A stretch of 64,000 nucleotides of DNA from Typha latifolia (lineage: Eukaryota; Streptophyta; Magnoliopsida; Poales; Typhaceae). Below, piece by piece: positions 11,717 through 23,831 of this stretch. Under the pieces are notes generated by a model. That model saw nothing but the letters and a program-made list of their open reading frames with translations, was not told the DNA's origin and did not search any database. The position numbers were made by a program, and so were the translations under genes. The DNA lies in assembly GCA_019914945.1 (NCBI GenBank), contig CM034103.1, positions 14,102,785-14,166,784 on the forward strand, in the 5' to 3' direction. Within the stretch, counting starts at the first letter, position 1, and each line of letters starts with the position of its first letter.

Positions 11717-12051
11717 CACGTGTTTCATGTAGAGAATATTTTTTTTTTTGTTGAGTAAAATATTTGTCACGTAGGGAAGTTGTTACACGTCAAAATCGAG
11801 GATTATCTTTAGCTGTCGGCTGCTTTATGGTGGGCTCCACTTCTCCTACGGACGGCGAGGGCACGCCGGGTCCCACCCACTCGGCTTTGGATGTTGTCAA
11901 CTTATGCCTCACACTACCTTTTGCTTTTTATTTCTTTTCTATTTCTTCTCATAGTTTTTATTCCTTTCTTCTTCTTTTCTTTTCTTATTAAGTTTTAAAC
12001 CCTCCCTCTTGGGAGCTTTCTCTGTTACTCTGCACGTGCAAAGGGCACGTG
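11717..12051. promoter_or_regulatory. Cluster of G-box/ACGT elements
   Basis: Perfect CACGTG palindromes occur at 11717-11722, 12033-12038 and 12046-12051, with more ACGT cores between (near 11769 and 11787). bZIP and bHLH/PIF factors bind such sites. The target is unclear, since the nearest downstream gene starts 1.5 kb away. Confidence 0.4.
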
Positions 12052-12828
12052 GGACGCTGACCGTTGGCTCAAGTCTTCTCTCCATCTCATCATATCGTTT
12101 GTGGATCTTCTTGTTACTTTCCAGGTGTCTTCTTCACTAATTTTCATTTCAATTTACCTCTCCGTACTTTAAATTTCACGAATGTTTCTTTGTTACATAT
12201 ATTTTTGTAGTTAAAATTAAACCAAATCATTAGAATAAGCTATGATTAAAATACTTATATTTCAAGAAGCACCTTAGCTCCCACATTCCTATATGCAAAT
12301 TTTGTTTGGGCTCCATGTCCATGGAGAAGGAGACACAGAAAAAAAGATTGAATCACATGATCACGTTTCAAAATAAAATCAGATCTTTTGACATATAAAA
12401 GACATCTAAAAGGAACAAATAAGAAAAAGGAAATAGGAAAAGGTAAAGCAAAAGGCAACTAATTTAAGGTAAATGTGAAAAAAACTATGCTTCATGTAGT
12501 ACACACCCTTGTTAAAAAAAATATAGTATATGATTATATAGTTAACTGAGACATTGAAATTGTTTGCAGATCATCCATTAGTGCATATAATTACGAAAGC
12601 TAGGTGGAGTGAGAATCTCATGTAACTGAGGTTGAGGACATGAAATGACATTTTCTGCGGAATAAAAGATTTATTTGTAAAAGATAAGGACAAAGGAAAA
12701 TGACACAATAGGATTTGCTCCTGTATATTCTTTGTTCAAATATTACACCATTCTTCTAAGATTGTTTTGTTGTTGGCTTCCATTCTCCTCCTTAATTTGC
12801 AGTTGAAAAGATATATTGCCAGTGTGCA

Positions 12829-12832
<4 letters not shown>

Positions 12833-12863
<31 letters not shown>
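12833..12863. repeat. (AT)n microsatellite
   Basis: A 31-bp AT run about 650 bp upstream of the bHLH start. Confidence 0.85.
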
Positions 12864-12864
<1 letters not shown>

Positions 12865-13091
12865 CTCTCTACATTATTGTGGTCTACTTCAAATAATTAA
12901 GATAGGGTCACATGGATTACATCAGTTACTATCAAATTAAGCACTAATGAAGAAAATAATAATAGTGGTCCCTATCCTCTAATCACTTTGAGTGATCATT
13001 TTCAAAGTAAGGTGGACTCATGCCTTGTCATTTCCTAGGTCCTGTTGATCATAGAAATAATAAAGAACAAAAAGAAAAATTGATATGCATA

Positions 13092-13120
13092 TAACCCTAA
13101 CCCTAACCCTAATCCTAACC
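13092..13120. repeat. Short interstitial telomere-like repeat (CCCTAA)n
   Basis: Four units of AACCCT/CCCTAA, the last degenerate, lie about 390 bp before the bHLH start. The unit is 6 bp, not the 7-bp CCCTAAA usual for plant telomeres. Repeated AACCCTA also acts as a telo-box promoter element in plants. Confidence 0.7.
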
Positions 13121-13508
13121 TAGCTCTCCACCCAAATTAAGAACTAACCACCTCCCAAAAACATTCCTTTTAATTGGTCTGAGAACACTGCCACCACCTT
13201 TCCTGTCCCACTTTGTGACAAAGCAAAAGCAAAAATAAAGGGAGGAGGAAGAAGAAAGAGGGAAGGAAAAAAAAAATATATAATTGTTTTTAGGGAAAAG
13301 ATGATGTAAAGGAATTGAAGGGGCAAACAATACAAGACTATACATCCCTATCCCTTGAAACCAGGTTCTTCCAAACAAAAGGCCTGTGCCTTGTCTCTTA
13401 AGCTTCATGAGAAAGTAAGTGAAGCCAAGCATGCATCAGTAGATTGACTTGAGCAGTGGAGATCAAAGAGAGGAGTTTATTTTACTACTAACTCCCAAGG
13501 GCCAAGGC

Positions 13509-15038
13509 ATGAATAGAGGGATGTTTCAGAGCTCTCTTCTGCAGCAAATGATAGGAGGAAACCCTACTACCTGGTGGAACATGAATAACCTGAAGCCACC
13601 AACACCTCAGGAGATCTCTCAACTCCTGCCTTCTTCTTCCTCCTCTTCAGCTTCGTCAGCATCATCATCCTCTTCTTCTTCTCCCTCTTCATCTATCTAT
13701 CCTCAATATACACAGCCACCCAACCTTTTTCCATCCACCCCTTGGCAGGATTACCAAGACCATCTTCCTGAGTCATGGAGCCAACTACTTCTGTAATGAT
13801 CTCTACTCTCTCTCTCTAGATATCTCCTTTTCTTTATGCGTTTCACTTAATTGTTTACAGTAGAATTATAGTATCCAACCTCTTTCTGCTAAATTCAAGG
13901 ATTTTTTCGAATTTTTTAGGCTTAGAATCCACAACTTGTTTGATATATATACTTATCTTTCATGAATATATCCAGGGGAGGATTGGTAGAGGAAGAGGAG
14001 AGATGCAGTTTTACTCCACTCCAACCAAAGAGAATGGACTATTGGGAGAGTCAGTTGATATGCCCATCAGAAGCTACCGATCTACTTGGTGTGAAGCAAG
14101 AAAACTGTGAAGGTGGATACATGTATCAAGATGGGAGTGAAGAGATCCCTATATCTATGCCTCCATGGAGCCAAGCTCTACCAGCCTCCTCTACTAGGTC
14201 ATGTATCACAACAAATTTAAGCAGCAAGATGCTGGACTTCTCGAGTTGCAAGGCAGCAAGGCAGCACCAGCAATCTGAACACTCATCTGAGGTGAGAGGG
14301 AGGGAAAGAGATTTATTTATTTTCACTGATTAATTATTTATTTTTTATCTTCATTGAACAATCTTATTGGAGTAGTAGTCTATGTGATATACTTCACCAT
14401 ACAAGGATCTGAGTAAATGATTGCGTATGTAATTTCAATTATAACCAGTCATAGAGCAACTTCAAAGAGCAAATCCATGCATGGATTTCAGAGATCCAAA
14501 TTTGCTTCTTACACTCTTTTTTTTTGTTCTTCCTTCCTTCTTTATCTAGTGCAACAGCTCAACTGGTTCAGCTTTCAAGAAGGCCAGAGTCCAGACCTCC
14601 ACAGCACAATCACCTCTCAAGGTTTTTATCTATTTTATTAACTAATAACCTCTCTCTCTCTCATATCCAGGTAAAATTAAGTAAAAGTGCTTGGCATTTT
14701 GATCCTGCTATACTTGTTTCAGGTGAGGAAGGAGAAGTTGGGAGATAGGATAACTGTTCTTCATCAGATAGTTTCTCCATTTGGAAAGGTATTACCGTAG
14801 CCCTCCTTATACATATGCAAGTGTATGCAACCAATGTAGGTCTACGCAAAAAAAAAAGCAATACAAAACTTTAGTTGTTCCATCCTTCATATAATACTAA
14901 TCTTTCCACCCTCTTCTATTTCTTTAAATGTTCAAATAAAGGTGATCTGACATGGGCCTGCTCCTTTTCCAGACTGACACCGCTTCCGTTCTACAAGAGG
15001 CCATTGGCTATATCAGATTCCTCCAGGGTCAAATTGAG

Positions 15039-15082
<44 letters not shown>

Positions 15083-16108
15083 GAAAGCACCTGAACATGG
15101 AGAGATCGTTTGAGAACTGTTTGAGAGCACGCAGCAAAAGTTGCTGCAATCCTGGCAGTGTCTTTTAGTTACTTGGTGTCATGTGTTTCAGGGATTATAC
15201 CCACCTCCCATTCCTTTCTTTTTTTTTTCCTTGCAGGCCCTTAGCTTGCCGTACTTGGGTAATGGATCAAAGCACTCGAGGCTGCAGCCTGTGAGTAACT
15301 ATTAACACTATATAGATATCCCCATCCTTCCCTATTCCCAATGCTGCCAATGCCATCGCTATCTCTCTATAACGATTAATAAAGAGAAATTAAAAGATCA
15401 AATAGATAGATAATTGTTTTAGGGTTAATTATATTTTGACCCCTTACATCATATCCCTGAATTATCTAATTATACTTATAATTTTCTTCTCTTTTTAGAA
15501 ATAGATTTTAAAAAAAATTACAGAAGATAAATTTAGAATTTGATATTACAAAAAATGATCGTAAAGTCCACTAAACAATAAGATACGAAAAGATACAGAA
15601 GAAATGTACTTACTTTCCGTTCCTCTCTCTTTAATAATACACCTTGTTTCTCCAAGCATGTCGAGATCTTTAAATCAATTGCTATAATTGAGCAACAAAG
15701 TTCTAGCTTTACAGGCTTCACACTGATTACTTTAAAGCACCAAAAAAGCATATATAATATAGCTGTTAGCAAAGCAGATTTAAGTACTACTACACCTTTG
15801 GTTAACCTTTCTTGTGTTCTTTTCTCTAGCAGACGGTAAGTGATACTTCCATGAGTAGAAGAGGACCACCTGATCAGGTATCATTCAATCAACAGTTGTA
15901 AAGTTACCAAAAGGGCTATATAACTGTATATATTATTTGTTACATTCCACTTAATTAAATGCAGGATGTTGATGATGAACCAAAGAAGGATTTGAGGAGT
16001 AGAGGGCTATGCCTGGTTCCAGTATCCTTAACTCTGCACGTCGGAAACGATAACGGCGCCGACTACTGGGCTCCGGCTCCGGCTCCGGTGTTGGGCGATG
16101 GATTTTGA
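13509..16108 (+). CDS. Atypical bHLH transcription factor (bHLH68/bHLH133-like)
   Basis: Eight exons: 13509-13792, 13976-14291, 14550-14621, 14723-14788, 14973-15038, 15237-15290, 15830-15877 and 15965-16108. They join in frame to 349 residues. I chose the ATG at 13509 because MNRGMFQSS matches the start of the bHLH68/112/123/133 subfamily; an in-frame ATG at 13449 is possible. An N-terminal Ser-rich run is followed by acidic/Gln-rich sequence. Exons 3-6 encode the helix-loop-helix (residues about 222-272): [18 protein letters not shown], loop SPFGKTDTASV, helix 2 [16 protein letters not shown]. The basic region lacks the usual His-Glu-Arg contact set, as in this whole subfamily, so DNA binding may be weak or through partners. 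It is nuclear and regulatory by family; its targets are unknown. The intron after exon 5 opens with a long CT run next to its donor. Confidence 0.88.
15041..15078. repeat. (CT)n microsatellite in bHLH intron 5
   Basis: A 38-bp CT run begins 2 bases after the donor GT at 15039-15040. Length changes here could affect recognition of the 5' splice site. Confidence 0.9.
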
Positions 16109-18696
16109 CAGTAAACATGGAGGTGGATATAACATCATGAGCAGTCACCCTGCGGAGAAATAGAAACTAAGGATGATTGCTCATGATGCTATGCATTAGT
16201 TGATTAATTAATGTAGGGCATGCAACAAGGTTTTCTTGCTCATTCACCATACACTCTATTGTACTTAATTTGCAGTGATATTAGTGACCAGTGAGAGATG
16301 CAAGTAGGTGGCAAGAGATAACCCTTTAGAAGTCTTGATCATTCTAAGAAAGGTAGCTAAGATCTCCTTGGTTTACGTGTTCTCCAGTGTGATTAGCTTT
16401 AAGATCAGATGATATCCAGAAGAGATGACAAATACTTTGTTGTATAGTACGCGATTTATCTAAATATTGCAGAAAACACCCTTTATAACAGTTATTTGTA
16501 AATATTGCCACTTTCTGTGAGGATAGATAGGATGCTTTTCAGGTGTTTGTGGATATGCCTTATACGAGTAAGGCTTGTAAACACTAGCCGTTACTGCTTA
16601 ACTTTGAAGGACAGAGAACGAGTAATAATTCGGTTCATTGTTAGTGGCTCCTACCAATGATCAAATTACTGGAGACTGAGGAAGATACCCGGAGGACTTT
16701 GTGATGGTCTCTTGCTTGACTCCGATCTATATATCTATCTGCTAATCGTCGTGGTGTGCTAGCTAATTATGTGTTCATCTTTAACGTTGCCTTGGATTCC
16801 AAAATTTGAATGCTCCCTCTCTGGTACGATTCTACATGTTTCTTTTTCTGATACTTCACTTATAAAATCTTTTCTGATGGTCATCTTTCCTTGTTTTGTA
16901 TATGATGAAGGTGGGCGTACTTTGTACATGAAGATGATCATCCATATATTTAACCTCATGCATAATTTGTTGTGAAAGGCATAATATATATCATCAACCC
17001 ATTATCTAATGACTTAATCTTTTAAATCAACTCTTCTAACGCCAATACATTTGCCCATGTACTGTGTCATGGGATGGGCCATATATGAGAGAGCGTGTTA
17101 AAAAATATTATATATAATTATTGGTTTATTATCTAACAACTTAAACATTTAGTCAACTAGTTTTCTAAGGGTGTGAACCGTGTATTCCTTTTCTTTTACC
17201 TTGAGACAAAATTGGGTTTGGGTAATGTTGCTCATTTAGGATGAGAATGAAGTTATAGCCAGCATATTATATACAGAAATTCTTGCTTTTAGAAGAAGTG
17301 ATAATAGATTATTATCAAACCAGGACTGCCACTAAAGAAGCCCATCGCTGTAGACTGGGGCACAGAGAGCATGTGAGATGAGAATATTACTATCTTATAG
17401 GCTTCATCTGCGAACGAGAACTACACCTAATAATTTACAAAAAGAGAAGACATGTAGCTTATTTTCTATTTCTTTTACTATTCTAGTTGGAATGTGGATT
17501 TGCACATAGATAGACACATGCTCATACAGAATTAATAGATAATCTGCTCATTGATATCAAGTACAAGGTATTGTTGTTAAAAATGATTTCAACGCTACGT
17601 TAGTTTTAATAAGAGGTAATTCCGAAAAGGGAAGAGTTACAAGATAGGACATGGCTGGCTCCATTTGCTTGGCACATCTGCTGGTCCTGACAATTGCTTT
17701 CGATGGACAGCAGTAGCCCCTTAGCCACCATAATGTGAAAAAAGCATGGTAATTTCTATCTTGATTGAAAAATACAATCCCATCCAATCCATATGGTGTC
17801 GTCATCAAACAGGCATGAACAACTGGATACACGATCTACAAGTTAAAGTAGCAGCAGAAACTTAAATTAGATCAAAGTTGATTCCAAGTGATCTATCAGA
17901 CAGGTGTTTCTCCAGGAGAAAACTAAATTTGGGCTTTCATCCAGGTAGAGATACATGCTTCTGCAGCTCAACTCTTCTTCCGTTATCTTTTGAAGAAAAA
18001 GTGTCCACATTTCATTCCATGCATAAAATTCCTTAATCAAAACTCTATTATCGCAGGTTCCTCCTCATCCGACTTCTTATCAACTACCTCCTTCAACGGT
18101 AAACCTTCCTCTTTCGGTCTATTGGCAACCTTTTGCTTTACAGCCTCCATGGTAGATTTGGCTACCGGTCAGAAATTCAACCACAGTAGTCCATCCCACA
18201 GGCAATAACTATTCTCAAAATTATGTTCCTTAGAGTGCAATAGACAAGCTCTACAGGAAGCAGAGCGCTCATTATTTTCGGTGCACTTTTTCCTCGTCGA
18301 TTCTCTATAAAATAGAGGATGCCAAGGAACATATGATTTGCAGACCTATCCAGTACTGATCATCCAACTTTATATCAAAACAGGGAATGAGTTTACCAGA
18401 CTTGGCCTATAAAGCAATCTGAGTTCTCAAAGTGATGAATAAAGATGACTAAAGTCCATCCACAATCAGGAATCTCAAAACTTCTTTCTGCACAATCTTG
18501 CAACACCCTTCCCAAGGGATAACAAGAAGTACTCAATATTTTCCTTTGCAGCACCCTAAGCAGTAAGCATATATGATTCACGAGTACTTCAATCTAAGGT
18601 ACTAACATGCTTGCAAGAGTCACAGATATGATATAATTCCCAATCGCTCGCTGCAGCAGAGTACTGAGGGCTTAAGGCCAGTGCCAATATTGAAAA
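16109..18696. other. Intergenic, 3' flanks of bHLH and RAY1-like genes
   Basis: Convergent 3' ends, AT-rich. The only coding hint is a 38-codon minus-strand ORF at 18037-18150, listed separately. A 90-codon minus ORF at 17557-17832 has no recognisable features. Confidence 0.5.
18037..18150 (-). CDS. Very short charged ORF or stray terminal exon, unrecognised
   Basis: The minus strand encodes 37 residues from an ATG at 18150, with a TGA in the same frame a few codons upstream. The product is rich in Lys, Glu and Asp (KEEGLPLKEVVDKKSDEEE) and ends AIIEF, a composition unlike random AT-rich DNA. It could be a micropeptide, a terminal exon of an unseen gene, or a relic. I recognise no family. 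Confidence 0.2.
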   Translation of the reverse strand: MEAVKQKVANRPKEEGLPLKEVVDKKSDEEEPAIIEF

Positions 18697-21600
18697 TTAC
18701 TTCCTCGACTTGGTGGTGTACCAATTTTGCATGCATAACCTAGAGCTAGGATCATACTCCCACAGGCCAGAGAGTACCTGTCGCTCAAGTTTTCTCTTCC
18801 TTCCATTTATCCAATTGTTATGAAGGATGAAGCATCCAATATTCTGACAGGCAGATCTGACATCGTTCTTCTCCCAGAGGCTTTTGTAAGCTCCATTGGG
18901 GAAGTAGTTCCTATCCAGGAAAAGGACAGTTAGGTTTGTTTTTGGCTCCAGACACTGGTTGTCACCCACACGGTTGACTCCCCCTTCCCCACATAAAACA
19001 TCATAGAAGCTCGGTTGCTCAGACAAGCTTGAAGCTGATGCATGTCTCACTACCATCTCCATAGCAGCAATTGTAACTGGATCAGACCGAGCAAAGTAAA
19101 AGCCAGAGTTCAATCGACGTGGTAAGTTTATAGGTCCTGCCAACAGAAGAATGTTACAAAGCATGGTACTAAGTTGAAGGATAAAGAAAGCAAGAATTAC
19201 TCTTCTTTTCTAGATCCTTGTCTCAGAATAAAAATAAACGGACTGGAAACAAATGCTAACACCAAGTTTTTGATAAAATACAAAAAAAATAAAATCTATT
19301 CTGTTTGTATGTTTTTACTCGTGATACATATTCGTTTCCTGCTAAAGACAAGTCACACCATTAGGCTGCCATCTTTTTTTGAGGAAGAATTAGAATAGTC
19401 AACTATGGTGACCAATTAAATTTATGTACCATATAGACTGCACACAGTGATCAAAACAGAAAATTACCACATCCTTTAGAAGATCAAGAAGTAGATAACT
19501 TTAAATAATCTTAAAAAAATTATGAGTTTTGAAGAAAATATTATTCTATTTAAAATAAATTTACAGTATATGTTACTTGTAAAACAGTTATTACTATGTA
19601 AAAGAATTTCTTGTATATGTTTGTGGTAATCATTCCATTGTGTCGTGCCTAAGCTTTGAATCTCTGATAATATCAGGAAAAAGAAAATGATAATATCAGC
19701 AGAATTTTGGCTACTGGGATAAATCATATAATATCTTCAGATAATCAAATATTTGAAATGTTTGAATTTATATATCATTAGCCACTTTGTTAAGTTGACT
19801 ATATGAATGAGAATAAGCTTGATGTATAGCAAAGGAAAAGCAGGAGTGGCTGGGTTAAGGTTGGTCCTGATATTTGTACATAGAAAAACAGAAAAAAGAA
19901 AATTCTTGTTGACTAGACATAAGCAATAACAACCACCTAGCCGGAATGAGTATTGAGGAATGGTGTGCAAGTATCAAGGACGTGTGCTTGAGTTTTACCT
20001 GTTTCATTGAATTCATCAGATTGTGCCCCCAATATAGCAGGGCCAAAGGAGAGGAACAATGGTAGCGGATTATCAAACCAATAGATATCAACATCACTTA
20101 ATAGAACATTGTATCCTAGTTTCAGAATCTGCAAAACTATTCGGGATTTCACTTTGGTTACACGCTGAAAACATTCTGTGCCAAAGTGGCAATCATCAAA
20201 GCTGACATTTCTTGGGGAGAGTGTATCCTTAAAGACCGGCAAACCCTATAAATAAGAAATTTTGGCATTAGTACACAACTTCCATTATTTTGACAAAAGA
20301 ATCTAAGATCAGATGGAAAAACAAAACGTGAGTTCATACCTGCAAAACTGAGAACTCGTATGTCTCAGAATCAAGAGCACAGACTACAAAATTTGTAACA
20401 CCTAGCTGACGTAAGCGGCATACCCAACTCATAAGCATGTCCCTGTAACTAAATCCAGCAATACCAAGCACGATCGATTTATCCTTATCTGCAACAAGAT
20501 GTAGGAGTGATTCCAAAGACAATGGTAAATGTATTGGACCTGAAACTTCAACAGGGAACTTGCGTACTTTTAGAGTAAATAATTGATTTACTTTGCTCAT
20601 TGAACTAATATCCTGCGCGCAACTTTTCCATTTCTTCTGTCTCCAATAATTCAAGAAACTTGTTATTGGCTGTGGATTTTCAACTTCTTGACCTAGCACC
20701 ACCTCCAGGCTATGAGATGCTAGCTGGTCAGGTCCTTCCAGAGGATGAACAGTTCTTTTTGCTTCACTTACAAGATAATAATGTCCCAACCACTCCACAA
20801 TTTTATACAAATTATTAGGAATGTTACTTTGTTGGAAGGGAAGTGATCCATAAAGTGCAGCAAGATGATAGTTTCCTTTGAACTCCCAAATTCTTTCTGT
20901 ATCAATCTTGCTAACTCTTGAGAAATTGTTAGGCCAAAGGCCTAATCTTTCAGGATAAAAACTGAATGCTAAATCACTGGCATCAAATATAAATCTCGTT
21001 TCAGATGACAGAACCTCATTCATAAGCCATAAATCGTGAAGCCCTTTTCCATATAAGAAAGGAGGAAGAATTCCCTCATGTAGAGGTAGATCGACATTAT
21101 TCCATGCAATAAGAAGCCTCTCACTTGAATTGCTCTCCTTCCAATTGTGAGATAGAAATTCCTGCAACTGGTCAAAGAAAGAAAGAAGTTTATTCATGAA
21201 TTTACAACTGAAAGAAACTATTTAGGTTTCTCTAGACAGATTCATCAATACCTTCTTAATTTCTATCTTTCTACCATCTTCATGCACCCAGTGCTGTCCA
21301 TTGTCAACTAACCGATATGGAAAATGTGAAACACTTCGTGACAGAGAAACAAGGAACCAGTCACTCTTAATTTTGTGAATGTAGCTCAGGGTGGTAAGGA
21401 TGTCGGGCAGAATAATGATCTCAGGATCAACAAGAATAGAAATGTCAGTACGAGTAGCTTGGGATCTTGCAATCATTGAATGAAAGAATGGCGTTCCCAG
21501 AAACCTAAAATAAGGAGACATCATAAGTAGCAACTATTTCATGATCTTGGATTGTATTCAATCTAAGACAGGCATATCGGCATACACTCTGTTTCTAACC

Positions 21601-22329
21601 TCTGAAACTGCTTTACAGACGTTAAAGCATGTGATCTTATTTCAAGGAAACTATTTTGGACACGAAATTATTGTATAGTAGTATTCCTGTGAAGATTGCG
21701 TGCTGAAAAATAAGCATGAAATTACAAGTCTTCTCTTACCTACTCCAATCGAATTTATAGACTTTCAAAATCCAAAGTAAATAAAGGATCAAACATTTTG
21801 TCTATCATGGAGTTATAATCTTTAACTGGAAATATCTAGCTTAACTACTATATCATTCCGATACCCAAAAAAGAACGTGATATGACTCAAACATCAACAT
21901 CAAATTCGTGATTCAAGAGAAGTTGTAGAACAACATCAACAATATTTACTAAAATGAAATCTGACTCCAACCACATTACCACGATACTTACGTGGAATCG
22001 ATCTCTGTCTCGACGGTGACTTGCGGCCCAAGACTTTTCGCGAGGGCAAGAATCGAAGGATGCTTCCCGAAGAGAACGACATCGACGTACAGCGACAGCG
22101 CGGTCCACGACCGCACTGCCAGCTCCTGCCTCATCCACACCGGATCCACCTCATCCGACAGCAACGGCCGCGGCGCCGCGAAGATGGTGACCAACGGCAG
22201 ATCCCATCCTTCCGGCTCCCCGCCGCATGCTTCCATCTGGCACCGGAAGCGGTCGAGAGCGGAGTAGAGGGAGGCGGTGATCAAGAAGAAGACCAAGATC
22301 CATCCACAGGAAGCGATCCATCCCAACAT
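18697..22329 (-). CDS. RAY1: GT77 (DUF271) glycosyltransferase, RAY1-like beta-arabinofuranosyltransferase
   Basis: Five exons on the minus strand: 22329-21992, 21504-21252, 21167-20340, 20245-19999 and 19136-18697. They sum to 701 residues in one frame. Residues about 3-24 are a single hydrophobic anchor, so it is a type II Golgi protein by prediction. The first domain (about 40-250) looks like a nucleotide-sugar transferase fold with DISILVDPEIIIL. The C-terminal DUF271 domain (about 455-665) has the metal-binding DVD at 524-526 within LLSDVDIYWFDNPL, then LNSGFYFAR and a C-terminal HNNW. GT77 members add arabinose or xylose to wall polymers and arabinogalactan proteins. Arabidopsis RAY1 is the closest I can name, so the substrate is inferred. 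The start of exon 3 could also be 6 bp further in, as two in-frame AGs lie there. Confidence 0.75.
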
Positions 22330-23831
22330 CCCCTGAGGAGAATAAGGTGGAAGAAAAAGTTTAGGAAGCGTTATCCCGATGGATTCGCTCGGAGTTGATA
22401 CAATGATTCGCTACCAAAAACGCGGCGCTGCGGCGGAGGCGGCGGGAGGAGGGTGGGAAATGGGGTTCGAATCGTGGATCGGAGACAATGGGAAGCATCT
22501 CGACGAGGGATTTGGAGTTGGGAGAGATTGGAAGCGAGAGGAGGAAGCAGAGAAGAGAAGACTTCGGGAGTGGAGCTTTAACGGAAGTCAGAAGAAATAA
22601 ATCTAATAATCAAGAGGGTACGAAGGCGCGAGCCACGTAGTTTGGACTTTGACCAAATGTTAGGTTACGACTTACGAGTAGGCATGCATGACTTGGTAGT
22701 TCTCATTATGTATTAAGTTTGTATCTATTCCATTGGATTTTAATAAAGTTATTTAACACTAAGAGAGAGTGAGTAATTTCACTTAGCACTAAGCTGCTTA
22801 CTAATTGCTTCCCTTTCCCTTCCATCTATTTTCCCTCTACTTGCATAGTGCCACGTCGTCAACCTACATCTCCACTAATATTAGTGGGCCCGGCCCGCCT
22901 AATGATATGCCCATAAACACTTGACAAAATAAGACGAGGTGATAACATTTATTGCTTGTTTAAGATAATATTTATTATTTCAACACAGAAAAGGAGGAGA
23001 GAAAAAAACTGAATTAGGTAACTATTTTTTATATTTATTGTACTTTTTTATTACAAAATTGGACTGCCACTTTGATTAAATCCCTAATTCTTTCGGGATC
23101 GACAACAACAATAACAACAACCATGAGAAAAACAAAATTAGAAACCATGTAGCATTTCTCCTCAGTAACCCCACAAAGACTTTGTCACATATGGTTAAGC
23201 TCATTATTTTGGTACTTAAATATAGAATACTCCAGGGGGATTAGTCCAAATTTCCATGGATTTATCCCACTTGTTTCGATCCCCTGCCGCCTTTGTCGAT
23301 GTAAAAGTTTGCTTGCCAATGTAAGTAAGCAATTTTTTTCCCTCCCATCTCAATGGACTTTTTTTTTAATAATCGAAGTGGTGAATCTATAACAATGTTT
23401 TTCCTGTTTATCACGTAATTACCTCAAATGGCATGAAACATTTCGCAATTTTATAATTCAGATTTATACGAGGCACCTTATTCTGCCATAAAAATTTATG
23501 TATGCTTCAAGTAATGTTCTTCTTTGGAGATCACTTTATTCCATCTTCTCAATCAGTGCCATTAGATAATGAAGTGGAAGGAATATTTAGCCCAGTGACC
23601 AGTTTTAAATTAGTGATTAATGCTAGAGATGGTCCGCAGAGATACTCCTTAGTGCTTAGGACCAATGTAGATAGGATCAAAAGGAGAGCTAATTGTATAA
23701 GAATTAACCAAGCTATTAATATATATAGAGGTGTACTCTATGAAGTGCTTACTATCTCTTACCTTCTCCCTCCATCTTCCTCTGCTGTTCTTTTTTCTTT
23801 TTGGTCATATCAGCATAGAGTGAGAGAATTA
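22330..23831. other. Divergent promoter region, RAY1-like (-) and NPF (+)
   Basis: No extra gene is supported. The purine-rich stretch 22400-22600 is probably the 5' leader of the RAY1-like gene read backwards. The NPF leader is CT-rich (23755-23790). Confidence 0.6.
23717..23728 (+). promoter_or_regulatory. Candidate TATA box of the NPF gene
   Basis: TTAATATATATA lies about 105 bp before the ATG at 23832 and is followed by a CT-rich leader. It lies inside the open frame that extends upstream to 23502, which argues that the extension is not translated. Confidence 0.45.

Larger units (their letters stand above)
10372..13508. other. Intergenic region upstream of the bHLH gene
   Basis: Over 3 kb without a supported gene. 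It holds two TA microsatellites, two clusters of ACGT-core motifs (about 10930-11035 and 11715-12052) and a run of CCCTAA telomere-like repeats (13092-13120) close to the bHLH gene. The rest is AT-rich and unremarkable. Confidence 0.6.

Noticed and set aside
17557..17832. 90-codon minus-strand ORF
   Set aside because: No homology cue, membrane pattern or splice context; the length is expected by chance in a 2.5-kb spacer.
22021..22600. Plus-strand ORFs over the RAY1-like first exon
   Set aside because: They are shadows of the GC-rich minus-strand exon and its leader, with no conserved features.
23502..23831. In-frame upstream extension of the NPF ORF
   Set aside because: A TATA box and a CT-rich leader lie inside it, and NPF proteins normally start just before the first membrane helix, as the ATG at 23832 does.
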